This document shows positions 32,267-41,236 of a stretch of DNA of 64,000 nt, one piece after another (the stretch's first letter is position 1; each line of letters begins with the position of its first letter). This stretch comes from Alloyangia pacifica (lineage in GTDB: Bacteria; Pseudomonadota; Alphaproteobacteria; Rhodobacterales; Rhodobacteraceae). The notes under the pieces are model-generated. The model worked only from the letters and a program-made list of their open reading frames with translations, did not search any database and was not told where the DNA came from. Made by a program: the position numbers and the translations under genes. The stretch is taken from assembly GCF_020524285.1 (NCBI RefSeq), contig NZ_JAIVKX010000021.1:55070-119069 (forward strand), read 5' to 3'.

Positions 32267-34635
32267 GCCATGTCCTTCCAGAAATCAGAATTGCGGCGCC
32301 ACTCGAAGGGCGCGCGATCTTCGCCTTTCGCCCCGCCGCCGAGCACGGTGACGAGATCCGGGCCGAGGCCTGAGAGGTCGAAGTTGACGAAGAGGCTGTC
32401 GCCGGCCGAGCGCAGCAGCGCGAGGCGCAACCCGCCTGTGCTTTGCGAGACAAACTCCGCCTCGCGGTCATTGAGCTTGAGGATACGGTAGTCCTCTGGA
32501 TGAGCCGCCGGGTTCGGAAATAGGATCTGCGTCGAGACCATCTCGGAGATGATCGCGCCCACGCTCGACTGCGCGAGATGGCCGGGGGTCTGGGTCAGCA
32601 TCGTCACCACGCAGTTCTTCTTGCGCATGGTGACCAGCCATTCCTGCAGGCGCTTTACGAACATCTCGTCGTTCAGCATCTTCCAGGCCTCGTCGATGAC
32701 GAGGATGGTCGGGCGCCGGTCCTCGATGACGCGCTCGATCCGCCGAAAGAGGTAGGCCAGAAGCGCCGTGCGCTCGGTGCCGAGATCCAGAAGCTCGCTC
32801 ATGTCGATGCCGACGACATCCTCGCCGATTTGAATGCCGGTCTCTGCCTCCTCATCAAAAAGCCAGCCGAAGCGGCCCGCCGCGGTCCACTCGCGCACGC
32901 GGGAGACAAGATCGCCATCGTCGTCGGTCTGGTTCACCGCCGAGGCCAGGGCCGAGAAGCTGCGCAGCTCGGGCTCGGCCGAAACCACGCGGCGGATCGC
33001 GTCGTTTAGCGCCACGGTCTGGAAGGTCTCGAGCGGGCGGCCGCTGCGCGAGAGAATGTTGGCGGTCCAATCGGTGAGCCAGGCCGCGCCGCGGCTGTCG
33101 GTCTCGGTGAGGAAGGGATTGAAGCCGGTGGGCTGACCGATGCGGACCGTGCTGTAGGTACCGCCCATGGCGCGCACCGCCATCTCGAGGCCGAGGTCCT
33201 TGTCGAAGACCACGATACGCGCGCCGACGCGGCGGGCTTGGGCCATGAGGAACGCGGTGCCGAGCGTCTTGCCCGAGCCCGGGCGTCCCAGCACAAGCGT
33301 GTGCCCGCCCGAAGGCTCGGCGGTGCGCGATCCCGGTTCGTGGAAATTGAACCGGTACTGGCACGACGACACCGAGGGCAGGGCGGTGATATTCTCACCC
33401 CAGGGGGATTGGTCTTTGTTGCGCCCGGGCGCGCCGGCATGGAAGGCGGCGAAGTCCGCGAAGTTGGTCGAGGTGGTCAGCGCCGCCCGGTGCCGGTAGC
33501 GCCAGTTGCCCGGTGCCTGGCTGAAGAACATGGCGCGGGCCGCAAAGCTCTCGCGCACCAACGTCGCGCCCGACTCCTGCCCTGCCCGCCAGACCTCGGA
33601 GGCGGCCTCTTCCAGCGCCTTTTCGCTCTCAGCGGTGACCATGACGGTGAGCTGGTGCTTGCCCAGCACGCCGCGGCCGGAGGCGATGTCGTCGAGCAGA
33701 TCGTAAAGCCCCGCACGCAGCGACTGCGCGGCATCCTCGGTCGCCCCCATCTGCCGCGCGGTGCGGGCAATCTTTTCCTCGGCCTCGTTGTTGCGGATCG
33801 GCGTGAAGCTGTTGGTGACCACGATGTCATAGGGCAGCTCCAGCGCGTCGAGCACGGTCGGCAGCGACTTGTTCGGCCAGGCCTTCACCCCGAAAATCGC
33901 GCCGAAGCGGCGGGTCATGCCAATGTCGATGGCAAAGCGCTTTCCCTTGAAGAGGTATTGGGCGTTGGTCATGGAGGCCGAGAGAAACTGGCCGGGCTGC
34001 CCGTGCATCGGCTGGAATTCCTGGCCCTGGATCGTGCCGAGATAGCCGAGCCAGTCGCCATCCGAGACGCGCAGCCGCCGGAACCCAACCGCGTGATACA
34101 TCGCCTGCAGAAGGCCCATGGCCTCGGCCATGCGCTCCTTGCGCACCGCGAGGTCAGCCTCGAAGCTGGATTTGACGGCCCGGCCCAGCCCCATCTTCTG
34201 GCTTGCGCTCGGGCGCATGGCGAGCGTGAGCAGCAGGACCCGGCGCTTGAGGGATTTGGCGGCAATCGTCTCGCGCCAGCGCCGGTCGATCTCCGCGGCG
34301 AAACCGGCCTCATCAAAAGGCGCGAGGTCGAGATCCGCAGGGATGGTGATCTTGTTCACATAAAAGCCGAAGCGCTCGCCAAGCTGGCCGACAAGACGGG
34401 CAAAGCCCTGCGTCAGCGCTTCGATCTCCGGGGCCTCGGCGGTGAAGCTGTCGATGCCGCCGATGACGGCCGAGGCCAGAAGATCGCCCTGGCGCGTGAG
34501 GATGAGATCATCCTCGGGGGCCGAGAGATAGGGCAGGTGGCGCGCCACCGGCTCTTCGGCAAAGAGGCTCTCGGGCAGTACCGAGCGCAGTAGGGCGCTG
34601 TCCTCGAAGAGGGCGGAGAGGCGGTTAAGAGACAT
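32263..34635 (-). CDS. virB4: VirB4 ATPase
   Basis: A 790-residue secretion ATPase, normal length. Walker A is GHTLVLGRPGSGKTLGTAFL (about residues 435-454) and Walker B PTILVIDEAWKMLND (about 640-655), with the following VTMLTQTPGHLAQS. The N-terminal CagE/VirB4 region is complete (QGQEFQPMHGQPGQFLSASM). VirB4 powers substrate entry and pilus biogenesis. It overlaps the end of virB3 by 11 bases and the start of the lipoprotein gene by four. Confidence 0.95.
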   Translation of the reverse strand: MSLNRLSALFEDSALLRSVLPESLFAEEPVARHLPYLSAPEDDLILTRQGDLLASAVIGGIDSFTAEAPEIEALTQGFARLVGQLGERFGFYVNKITIPADLDLAPFDEAGFAAEIDRRWRETIAAKSLKRRVLLLTLAMRPSASQKMGLGRAVKSSFEADLAVRKERMAEAMGLLQAMYHAVGFRRLRVSDGDWLGYLGTIQGQEFQPMHGQPGQFLSASMTNAQYLFKGKRFAIDIGMTRRFGAIFGVKAWPNKSLPTVLDALELPYDIVVTNSFTPIRNNEAEEKIARTARQMGATEDAAQSLRAGLYDLLDDIASGRGVLGKHQLTVMVTAESEKALEEAASEVWRAGQESGATLVRESFAARAMFFSQAPGNWRYRHRAALTTSTNFADFAAFHAGAPGRNKDQSPWGENITALPSVSSCQYRFNFHEPGSRTAEPSGGHTLVLGRPGSGKTLGTAFLMAQARRVGARIVVFDKDLGLEMAVRAMGGTYSTVRIGQPTGFNPFLTETDSRGAAWLTDWTANILSRSGRPLETFQTVALNDAIRRVVSAEPELRSFSALASAVNQTDDDGDLVSRVREWTAAGRFGWLFDEEAETGIQIGEDVVGIDMSELLDLGTERTALLAYLFRRIERVIEDRRPTILVIDEAWKMLNDEMFVKRLQEWLVTMRKKNCVVTMLTQTPGHLAQSSVGAIISEMVSTQILFPNPAAHPEDYRILKLNDREAEFVSQSTGGLRLALLRSAGDSLFVNFDLSGLGPDLVTVLGGGAKGEDRAPFEWRRNSDFWKDMA

Positions 34636-34906
34636 AGCGATCGCCCCCGTTTCGCGTGTAGGTCCGGGTGCGCGGGGTGGTGGAGAGGACCCCGGCGACG
34701 ATCTGGAAAAGATGCGGGTTCCTGTCCGCGACGAGCCAGAGGATTGGGTAGGCGATCAGGGCGATGCCGAGGAACCGCACATCATCAAAAGCCACAAAGG
34801 GGATCACCGAGCCGAGCGCTAGGCTGATGAAATAGCCTAGCGGAAGCCCGAAGAACTTGGGAGGGCGTGTCAGCCCGAGAAACAGGGGGTGCTCTTGCAT
34901 CGTCAT
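34625..34906 (-). CDS. virB3: VirB3 inner-membrane protein
   Basis: A 93-residue protein with the VirB3/TrbD pattern: HPLFLGLTRPPKFFGLPLGYF, a first membrane segment with SLALGSVIPFVAF and a second (FLGIALIAYPILWLVA). It associates with VirB4. The start at 34906 has GGAG four bases upstream; an ATG two codons later is the alternative. The region between it and virB2 (34907-34960) holds no feature. Confidence 0.9.
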   Translation of the reverse strand: MTMQEHPLFLGLTRPPKFFGLPLGYFISLALGSVIPFVAFDDVRFLGIALIAYPILWLVADRNPHLFQIVAGVLSTTPRTRTYTRNGGDRYVS

Positions 34907-34960
34907 GCGCTCCAACGAAGAAGGCCTCCCGCGCCACGCGGGGCGGGGAGGCTCATGGCG

Positions 34961-35281
34961 TCAGGTGGCCTTGAAACCGTCGATGATGGTTTCGGCGGAG
35001 AAGACGATGACAACGCCGACGAGAATGACGAGAAAGAGCGGCCAGTTGAGGCGGCCGGTGAACATCATATAGCCGGACCCCACGAGGGCGAGGATCGCGA
35101 TCAGACGGCCGATGGGGCCGGTCAGCGCATCGACAATCGTGCCAAGCATGTTCTCGAGCGGATCGAGGTTCTGCGCCAGCGCGGGCTCGGCGATGAGCGC
35201 GAAGATGGGCAAGAGGTAGAGCAGCCCCTTCCAGTTGAGGGAGGTGAGGCGGCCTATAAGCCCTTTCGTGATCGTGGTCAT
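34961..35281 (-). CDS. virB2: VirB2 major pilin
   Basis: A 106-residue prepilin: signal peptide to AEPALAQNL, a middle segment DPLENMLGTIVDALTGPIG, and two hydrophobic helices (RLIAILALVGSGYMMFTG; WPLFLVILVGVVIVFSAETI). VirB2 makes the conjugative pilus. The ATG overlaps the virB1 stop (ATGA). Confidence 0.92.
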   Translation of the reverse strand: MTTITKGLIGRLTSLNWKGLLYLLPIFALIAEPALAQNLDPLENMLGTIVDALTGPIGRLIAILALVGSGYMMFTGRLNWPLFLVILVGVVIVFSAETIIDGFKAT

Positions 35282-35943
35282 ATGCGGTCCTTACCGATGG
35301 TTGCCAGGTAGACGTCGAGCACCTTGCGAACGTGCCCTTGTGTCTCCCGGTAGGGAGGAATGCCCTGGTACCGGGCGACGGCATCCGGACCGGCGTTGTA
35401 GGCGGCAAGCGCCAGGGGCACCGATCCAAATTCTTCGAGCTGCATGAGGAGGTAGCGGGCCGACCCGTCGAGGTTCTCGCGCGGGTCGTGCGGGTCGACA
35501 CCGAGGACCTGCGCGGTTCCGGGCATGAGCTGGCCAAGGCCGATCGCGCCCACGTGCGAGCGGGCCGATTGCCGGAAATTGCTCTCGATGGCGATATTGG
35601 CCCGGAAGAGGGCGATCCACTCCACAGGGGAGATGCCCGCGCGGCGGAGCCCCGGATGGTGGGCGTGGGCCTGCGCGATGCTCGAGATCAGCCGCTCGAC
35701 CTCAGCAGAGCCGTGACGGCGCGAAAGGCCGGGACGGGAGGGGGCAACGGCGGCAGCAATTGCCTGCGTGCCCCCGGCTTCAGAAGAAAAATCCCTCGGC
35801 TTGCCGAAGTCGAGAACCGAGGCGGTGACCCGCCCCGCGTCTCGCGGGCCCCCGAGGTCGATGACCTCGGCGTGGGCCCAGGGTGCCATAGCCGCGAGCG
35901 CGGCGGAGGCACAAAATCGTCTAGTCTTTTGACGTGTCCTCAT
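35278..35943 (-). CDS. virB1: VirB1 lytic transglycosylase
   Basis: A 221-residue secreted SLT-type transglycosylase (signal to MAPWAHAEV). Motifs: FRANIAIESNFRQ with the catalytic Glu, [48 protein letters not shown]. It opens peptidoglycan so the channel can pass. It is of ordinary VirB1 length, in contrast to the chimeric transglycosylase further along the same operon. Its start overlaps the end of the upstream small gene by about 20 bases. Confidence 0.92.
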   Translation of the reverse strand: MRTRQKTRRFCASAALAAMAPWAHAEVIDLGGPRDAGRVTASVLDFGKPRDFSSEAGGTQAIAAAVAPSRPGLSRRHGSAEVERLISSIAQAHAHHPGLRRAGISPVEWIALFRANIAIESNFRQSARSHVGAIGLGQLMPGTAQVLGVDPHDPRENLDGSARYLLMQLEEFGSVPLALAAYNAGPDAVARYQGIPPYRETQGHVRKVLDVYLATIGKDRI

Positions 35944-36250
35944 AGGTTTTCCAGACCGCGCGCTCTCCTACGTGACGCGGAACGGAAATGGGGGAGACGC
36001 CGAGATCCATGCCGAAGGACAGGAGACCTGTCAGAGTTCGGATGGTCTTCGTCTTGATATCCCTACCGTGGACAAGAAGCAGTCGGTGCGTTTGACCGTC
36101 AATCTCGGCAACGGCGTAGAACTTCCACGCGGCCTGAAATTGGTTGCTCACGCGCTCTGGCGCTTCGATGCACTCGACTTCAACTGTCCCACCGGCTTCC
36201 AGGGTTTCCCTCACTCCCGCAAGCGTAATCACTGGTGAAACTTCTCGCAT
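35921..36250 (-). CDS. First gene of the virB operon, hypothetical
   Basis: A 109-residue soluble protein (MREVSPVITLAGVRETLEAG ... FYAVAEIDGQTHRLLLVHG ... ISVPRHVGERAVWKTYED) rich in beta strands, with no signal peptide. It overlaps virB1 and reads in the same direction, so it is probably the promoter-proximal gene of the operon. A regulator or a small adaptor is possible; I know no family. Start chosen at ATG 36250, where the composition turns from AT-rich promoter to coding. Confidence 0.6.
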   Translation of the reverse strand: MREVSPVITLAGVRETLEAGGTVEVECIEAPERVSNQFQAAWKFYAVAEIDGQTHRLLLVHGRDIKTKTIRTLTGLLSFGMDLGVSPISVPRHVGERAVWKTYEDTSKD

Positions 36251-36416
36251 TTTTTTTGCCTCGTTCCTGGGGTCGTTCGATTTGTCGAGTGACACGGAGG
36301 AGGCATACACACTTTTTGGGTAGCGCGAAACACATCATGGTGCAATACATAATTAGTAAAACTATAAAACGTTAAAAATGTCTAAAAGTGATGTTATATA
36401 CATGACGTGGATGTAT
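36251..36416. promoter_or_regulatory. Divergent AT-rich promoter region with 8-bp inverted repeat
   Basis: This AT-rich gap separates the virB operon from two plus-strand genes. ATATACAT (36396-36403) and ATGTATAT (36411-36418) form a perfect inverted repeat that overlaps the start codon of the next gene. TATAAA at 36363-36368 is a plausible -10 for the plus strand. Confidence 0.5.
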
Positions 36417-36740
36417 ATGCCTGCCACCCGCTGTGTAAGATGCGCTGCCTCCGGAGCAGCCTTGGTCGCGGTGACGCTAGCGGGGACCGCGCCTGCGCAA
36501 ACGACAGCGCTGGACTGTGTGCCGCCACCGGTTCCTACCGCAGACCTGCCGCAGGACGTTCTCGAGGAATACCGCAATGAGCTCGGGCTCGAGTTCTCGA
36601 GCTACTTTACCGAGGCACAGCGCTACCTGCGGTGTCTTGAGCTGGCGGAAGAGACAGCGCGGCAGGACATCGACGCGGCACTCAAGGCCTACGCGCGCCT
36701 GCAAGTCATTAATTCAGATGAGAAACATATTCGAAAGTGA
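36417..36740 (+). CDS. Small secreted hypothetical protein
   Basis: A 107-residue protein with a signal peptide (CAASGAALVAVTLAGTAPAQ) and a mature helical part with Cys at LDCVPPP and LRCLELAEE. The ATG at 36417 gives a normal signal; an ATG at 36378 would add thirteen unlikely residues. Its end overlaps a possible upstream start of the next gene. It lies beside the virB operon but is transcribed away from it. No family recognised. Confidence 0.55.
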   Translation: MPATRCVRCAASGAALVAVTLAGTAPAQTTALDCVPPPVPTADLPQDVLEEYRNELGLEFSSYFTEAQRYLRCLELAEETARQDIDAALKAYARLQVINSDEKHIRK

Positions 36741-36820
36741 TGTATCGTGCAGAAAACATGCTGGACGATTCAGGAAGTGATGTGTTTAGTTTACGGCACA
36801 CCTTTTGCGGGAGTAGGGCG

Positions 36821-37606
36821 ATGAAACATCTCCTTGGCGCTTCAGCCACGGCTGCCCTGGCATTTGCCGGGAGCCTGACCGTGACATCGCACCCGGCGTG
36901 CGCCTACCAGATCGATTGCGCGATCCTGCTTTGTCTCTCCGGCGGCTGGCCCGCTTCGGCGCCCTGCGTTGCGGCAAAGACGGAGTTCATCCGCCGGATC
37001 ACCCCGTCGCCGATCGAGCCGCCGCTGCAGATCTGGCGCTGCCCGATGCATGCGACCTATCCGGGAAACGAGGACCGAACGCCGGAACAGCGCCTCTATG
37101 ATGTTGCGTTTGACCGGCGCGCGCACCCGGTCCAATCGCCGTCGGAATCCAGCGGCACCCAAGCTGGCATGGGTGAAGGTGCAGTGCCGATGGACGGGCT
37201 CATCTCTGCGGTGATGAAAGAGGCTGCGGTTGGAGACGCCCCGAGACGCGCCCTCTTGCAGCAGATCGCCGACTACACCTCCGAGCATGGCGTGGCCGAT
37301 ATCGACATCAGCGATCCGGTCTTCGACTTCGTGCGCTCGATCCGGGTCTACAGCGTCGAATACATGCGCCAGCGCGAGCGGGGCAGCGACAATGACCACT
37401 GCGAGCGGCAGAGCCGCGTGCGTGTCGGCCGCTATGGCGTGCAGGGCGATTTCTACTGGCGAGACAGCAGTCCCTCGGCGCTGCCGGCTGCCTTTGTCGG
37501 CGATGAAGGCTGGGGCGAAAGCTGCACTTACATTTCGCGCCGATCGGTCTTCGTGGACTGGTCGGACTATGAGGGCAACTACGACTACGAGCAGGTGAAT
37601 TACTAG
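36821..37606 (+). CDS. Secreted Cys-containing hypothetical protein next to the T4SS
   Basis: A 261-residue protein with a signal peptide (LGASATAALAFAGSLTVTSHPACA), a Cys-rich first part (QIDCAILLCLSGGWPASAPCV, IWRCPM), a middle helix and a Tyr- and Asp-rich C-terminus (DWSDYEGNYDYEQVNY). The ATG at 36821 follows GGGAG; an open frame upstream lacks a signal. I recall no function; secreted proteins near conjugation operons can serve in entry exclusion or mating-pair contact, but that is only an inference here. Confidence 0.65.
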   Translation: MKHLLGASATAALAFAGSLTVTSHPACAYQIDCAILLCLSGGWPASAPCVAAKTEFIRRITPSPIEPPLQIWRCPMHATYPGNEDRTPEQRLYDVAFDRRAHPVQSPSESSGTQAGMGEGAVPMDGLISAVMKEAAVGDAPRRALLQQIADYTSEHGVADIDISDPVFDFVRSIRVYSVEYMRQRERGSDNDHCERQSRVRVGRYGVQGDFYWRDSSPSALPAAFVGDEGWGESCTYISRRSVFVDWSDYEGNYDYEQVNY

Positions 37607-37722
37607 CGGCCCGGCCGCCGCGCGAGGTCGCGGCTTGCAGAGCGGGTCTTGAGTGGCAGGCGCGTCGCCGCAAGCGGCGCTTGGAGAGAAAGGAGCAGCT
37701 TCCCCACCCCCCAAATAAGAAA

Positions 37723-37750
37723 CCCCGCGAAGGCGGCAACCTTCACGGGG
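37723..37750 (+). terminator. Hairpin terminator-like structure
   Basis: CCCCGCGAAGG (37723-37733) pairs with CCTTCACGGGG (37740-37750), one mismatch, six-base loop, 117 bases after the secreted-protein gene. The rest of 37607-37910 shows nothing else beyond a ribosome site for the next gene. Confidence 0.55.
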
Positions 37751-37910
37751 GAGCTCTTAGAACAAGGGTGTGCAAACCCTTGGAAGCAAGCCTCATCACT
37801 TGCGACTCTATCAGCCTCCCCCAATGGCAGACAAGGAAAAACGCACCTGTGCGAATGGGTAAATCTTGTCTGGCGCCGCCTCGCCAATACCGGACGAGGA
37901 ATACAGACCG

Positions 37911-39155
37911 ATGCATATGGCTGAAGCCATTTTACCGACCCGACAACACATCTCCTTCCCCTCTTTGCCGCAGGGTATGGAGCGCGACGGCTTCGTTGCG
38001 CTGATTGACGCCGTGGCCCCGCTGCTCGGAGTCAGAAGTGCCGCGCTCGCGACCTTCCGCACCATGATCGGTGCCACCCGCCCCAGCGCCTTCAAGAGCG
38101 GCGAGGAAGAGCCCTGCTGCTATCTCGCCCAATCCGAGATCGCCAAGAAGCGGAACGTCTCGCCAAGCCGGATTCGGGCGGACGAGGCGCAGCTGGTCGC
38201 GGCAGGGCTGATCGAGAAGCGCACCATGGGCAACGGCGCGCGCTCGGGCTTTGTCGGATGCGGTGTGTATTTCTCTGTGGCCATCAAAAGGTGCCAGGAA
38301 TTCCTGGCTCTCCGCGAGGGGATCGAAGAGGGACGCCGGCAGCACGCGAAGCTGCGCGGGCTTCGCAGCATCCACAAGAAGCACCTGAAGAGTTGCCTCG
38401 CTGAGCTGATCGCGGAACACGGGCAGGCGGCCGAGGTTCAGGACATTACGGACGCCTTCGAGGCCTGGCCAAGCGCGGACAAGCTGCACCGGATGTCGCT
38501 CGAGGAGCTGGAGGCGCATGTCGCCGAGGCGGACGTGCTCTGCACTGCGGCGCTGGATCTGCTGCCGGCGATGTCAGAAACGCACGGTGGACCGCACGAA
38601 AACGAGCGGTCCTATATACAAGATACAATTCAAGATTTTAACGAAGTACCTTGTAACGCTGGCGTTGATCAGCGGAGCGCGGGCAAGCCCGCGCACTCGG
38701 ATGATGAGGACGCCACGCCTCGCGGCGCGCCGTCTTGCCGAGAAGAAAAAGCTGGGGCGGGGGCCGCCGAGCACAAGTCCAAAATCCTCACAAACCTCCC
38801 GATCCAGACATTCATCCCGCTCGCCTCCGAGGAGATGCGCTTCTACCTCGACGCGCGCCGGCAGGGCCGGGGCGGCTGGTCGAGTCTGCACCTGCATGAT
38901 TTTACCGTCGCCGCGCTTTGCCGGCTGCCCGAGCTCGGCATCAACCGATCCGCCTGGGACGATGCAGTGCGAAAGATGGGCGTGGAAGACGCGACCTGGT
39001 GCGTGTTCATTCTCGATGCCAGGGCCGGCGATCCCGAGACACCGATCCTCAGCCCCGGCGGGTATCTGCGGGCCATGACACGGCGCTACGAGGAAGGCAC
39101 TCTGAATATCGTTGGTGGGCTGATCGGGCTGTCGATGCGCCGGAATGCAGAGTAG
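37911..39155 (+). CDS. RepC-like plasmid replication initiator (solitary)
   Basis: A 414-residue protein. The N-terminal half follows the RepC helix-turn-helix domain: LLGVRSAALATFRTMIGAT, CYLAQSEIAKKRNVSPSRI, LVAAGLIEKRTMGNGARSGF. The C-terminal domain ends in SPGGYLRAMTRRYEEGTL, where RepC has an S-P-G-G-Y-L-R motif. Between them lies a disordered linker (about 225-300). No RepA/RepB pair accompanies it, so it is a solitary RepC-type initiator; the VirC1/ParA-like protein 20 kb away may provide partition. ATG 37911 with GAGGA upstream is the likely start. Confidence 0.75.
   Translation: MHMAEAILPTRQHISFPSLPQGMERDGFVALIDAVAPLLGVRSAALATFRTMIGATRPSAFKSGEEEPCCYLAQSEIAKKRNVSPSRIRADEAQLVAAGLIEKRTMGNGARSGFVGCGVYFSVAIKRCQEFLALREGIEEGRRQHAKLRGLRSIHKKHLKSCLAELIAEHGQAAEVQDITDAFEAWPSADKLHRMSLEELEAHVAEADVLCTAALDLLPAMSETHGGPHENERSYIQDTIQDFNEVPCNAGVDQRSAGKPAHSDDEDATPRGAPSCREEKAGAGAAEHKSKILTNLPIQTFIPLASEEMRFYLDARRQGRGGWSSLHLHDFTVAALCRLPELGINRSAWDDAVRKMGVEDATWCVFILDARAGDPETPILSPGGYLRAMTRRYEEGTLNIVGGLIGLSMRRNAE
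38595..38660. other. AT-rich patch inside the repC-like gene (oriV candidate)
   Basis: Within the otherwise GC-rich gene, the bases around 38608-38650 are markedly AT-rich, and encode the linker between the two protein domains. In RepABC plasmids the replication origin lies in an AT-rich segment of repC itself, so this is a natural candidate; direct repeats are not obvious. Confidence 0.4.
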
Positions 39156-39475
39156 TGGCGGGGCCAGTGCGATGCGACAGGGCGATTGAGGCGCCGTCCA
39201 TCTGGAGGGACCGCGCGCGCTCGAGAGGATGGACTCTGCGCACAGGTAAAGGGCGCGTAAGTGGCGGAATACGCGCGCAATTGCGCCAGAGGCGTGGAGC
39301 GGGAAGCCGCAAAATGGCCGCAGTTACGTAGGGTAAGCAAAGTCCCGCTCAGGTTGAGTCATTCACATTGCAGTCAACGTGTAAGCTCTTGTTACTTCCC
39401 ATTACGGCGCGACCAGCTGCGCCGCAGAAGACGGTGGGCCGCGTGTTGGTGGGGTCTGCCGGGAAAGGGAAAGCA

Positions 39476-39694
39476 ATGAACCAATTCAACCACTCCGCCT
39501 ATGAAGCGGAGATTGGATCGGTCGAGGAGGAACCTCGACAACGGACGCGACTTGAGACCCTCGGCAAGGCGGGCCTCCTATGGGCCGACCCCTTGGTGCC
39601 GAAGAAACAGGTGATCGCGGAGACGGGCCTCGACGCACGCGAGCTGCGCCGCCTCTTCGGCAGACGACGCGTTCCAGCCGTGTGCGACCTGTAG
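39476..39694 (+). CDS. Small hypothetical protein
   Basis: A 72-residue protein beginning MNQFNHSAYEAEIGSVEEEP after a GGAAAGGGAAAGCA ribosome region, with a later helix-turn-helix-like stretch VPKKQVIAETGLDARELRRLFG. It could be a small DNA-binding protein of the element. Between 39156 and 39475 I see no gene. No family recognised. Confidence 0.45.
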   Translation: MNQFNHSAYEAEIGSVEEEPRQRTRLETLGKAGLLWADPLVPKKQVIAETGLDARELRRLFGRRRVPAVCDL

Positions 39695-39916
39695 CTTGGT
39701 CTGCATCCCCGATGCGGATCTCTCGCGCGCCAGCTAGCCGCCAGAGCGCGCGAACAGTTTGCGAAACAGCGCTTCGGAAACCTGTCGGCCATCGCCGGTA
39801 TGAGGCGGGCTGTCAGGGGATAGCGGATCTTCCAGGGGTCGGATTTTACATCTCTTCAGGCACCTACAAGTCCCTTGAGCCCGGGAAACATGCGACAAGC
39901 AAAGATTGATTTTGCC

Positions 39917-40951
39917 ATGAATACCGAAACTCAGGACCTGCTGCGCGAGCTGGCACAGAACGCCGAAAGCGTGTGCCGGCACTATCTTTCCGCCGGGCGG
40001 CGCGAAGGTGGCTACTGGTTGGTTGGAGACCTTCAGAACACGCCAGGGCGCTCGCTCTACGTGCGCCTCACCGGTCCCGATGAAGGCAAGGGCGCAAGCG
40101 GCCGCTGGACCGATGGTGCGACTGGCGAATACGGTGATTTGCTCGACATCATCAAGGCGCGGACTGGGATCGCGCGGTTTCCCGATCTTCTGGAGGAGGT
40201 CCGGGCACACCTCGGGCGCCCCATGCCGGCGGCGCATCCGAGCACGCCCCGAAGGCGCAGGAGCACATCCGGCAACCGGATATCCGCGAAGCGCCTCTTT
40301 GAGGCGTCGGTCCCACTTTCCGGGAGTCTTGCGGAAATCTACCTCCAAAGCCGCGGCATCACCCGCGCCGCGTCCGCGTCGGCGCTGCGCTTTCATCCGC
40401 GCTGCTGGCATCGCGATCACGACGAGGCCGCGTCCAAGGCGCGCCCCGCCCTGATCGCGGCGGTGACCGACAGGGCAGGGCGTCTTCGCGGCGTACATCG
40501 CACCTGGCTCGCAGAGGATGGGTCGGACAAGGCATCCGTCGAGGTGCAACGCCGGGCCATGGGGGAACTTCTGGGCAATGTCGTGAAGATCGACCCCCCG
40601 GGCGAGTGCCTTGCGATCGGTGAAGGTCTCGAGACCATGCTGTCGCTCTGCGAGGCCCTTCCGGGTCTTCCGGTTTGGGCTGCGCTTTCGGCTGCGCACC
40701 TCGGCGCCGTCGATCTGCCCAAAGGGATCCGCCAGCTCTACATCGCGCGAGATCTCGACGATGCCGGGCAGGCCGCGGCAGACAAGCTGAGCACGCGGGC
40801 CAGAGACGCAGGTATCTCGGTTTCGGTGCTCGAGCCTAAACTCGGTGATTTCAACGATGACCTGCGGGAGGATGGCGCAGCCGCGCTGCGGCAGCGGCTT
40901 CTTGGTCAGTTACAGCGCGACGATCTGGTCCGCGTTGCGCTCAAGCGTTGA
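39917..40951 (+). CDS. Toprim-domain protein (primase-like)
   Basis: A 344-residue protein with an N-terminal zinc-free primase-like region (WLVGDLQNTPGRSLYVRL, GRWTDGATGEYGDLLDII) and a C-terminal Toprim domain: acidic ECLAIGEGLETMLSL and the DxD motif IARDLDDAGQAAA near residue 277. Such plasmid Toprim proteins resemble the N-terminal part of TraC/DnaG-like primases and may prime the transferred strand. The ATG at 39917 starts the best-conserved part; an ATG nine codons earlier is possible. No helicase domain follows, so it is not a full primase-helicase. Confidence 0.8.
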   Translation: MNTETQDLLRELAQNAESVCRHYLSAGRREGGYWLVGDLQNTPGRSLYVRLTGPDEGKGASGRWTDGATGEYGDLLDIIKARTGIARFPDLLEEVRAHLGRPMPAAHPSTPRRRRSTSGNRISAKRLFEASVPLSGSLAEIYLQSRGITRAASASALRFHPRCWHRDHDEAASKARPALIAAVTDRAGRLRGVHRTWLAEDGSDKASVEVQRRAMGELLGNVVKIDPPGECLAIGEGLETMLSLCEALPGLPVWAALSAAHLGAVDLPKGIRQLYIARDLDDAGQAAADKLSTRARDAGISVSVLEPKLGDFNDDLREDGAAALRQRLLGQLQRDDLVRVALKR

Positions 40952-41236
40952 TGCACCGAAAGCATTGAGCGTCGCGAAGTCATACCCTTCGACGGAGCCG
41001 CGCGCTTCGCCATGTTGCGCGCTCGTGTCGAGGCGTACCAGCGGGGCGCTGGGGTACCCAAATCATGCCCTCTAAAGATAATGGGGCAGCCACAGCTCAA
41101 GCTAACTAGTCCGGAAAGGGCTCGAATTGGTCGAACGCGCTGCCCAGAAAGCCCGCGAGGCTGCGCCGCGGACGCGGGATTAACCTTCCGTTCAGCATTT
41201 CATTGATATCCTGTGCCGAGAGGAAGGAGTGCAAAG

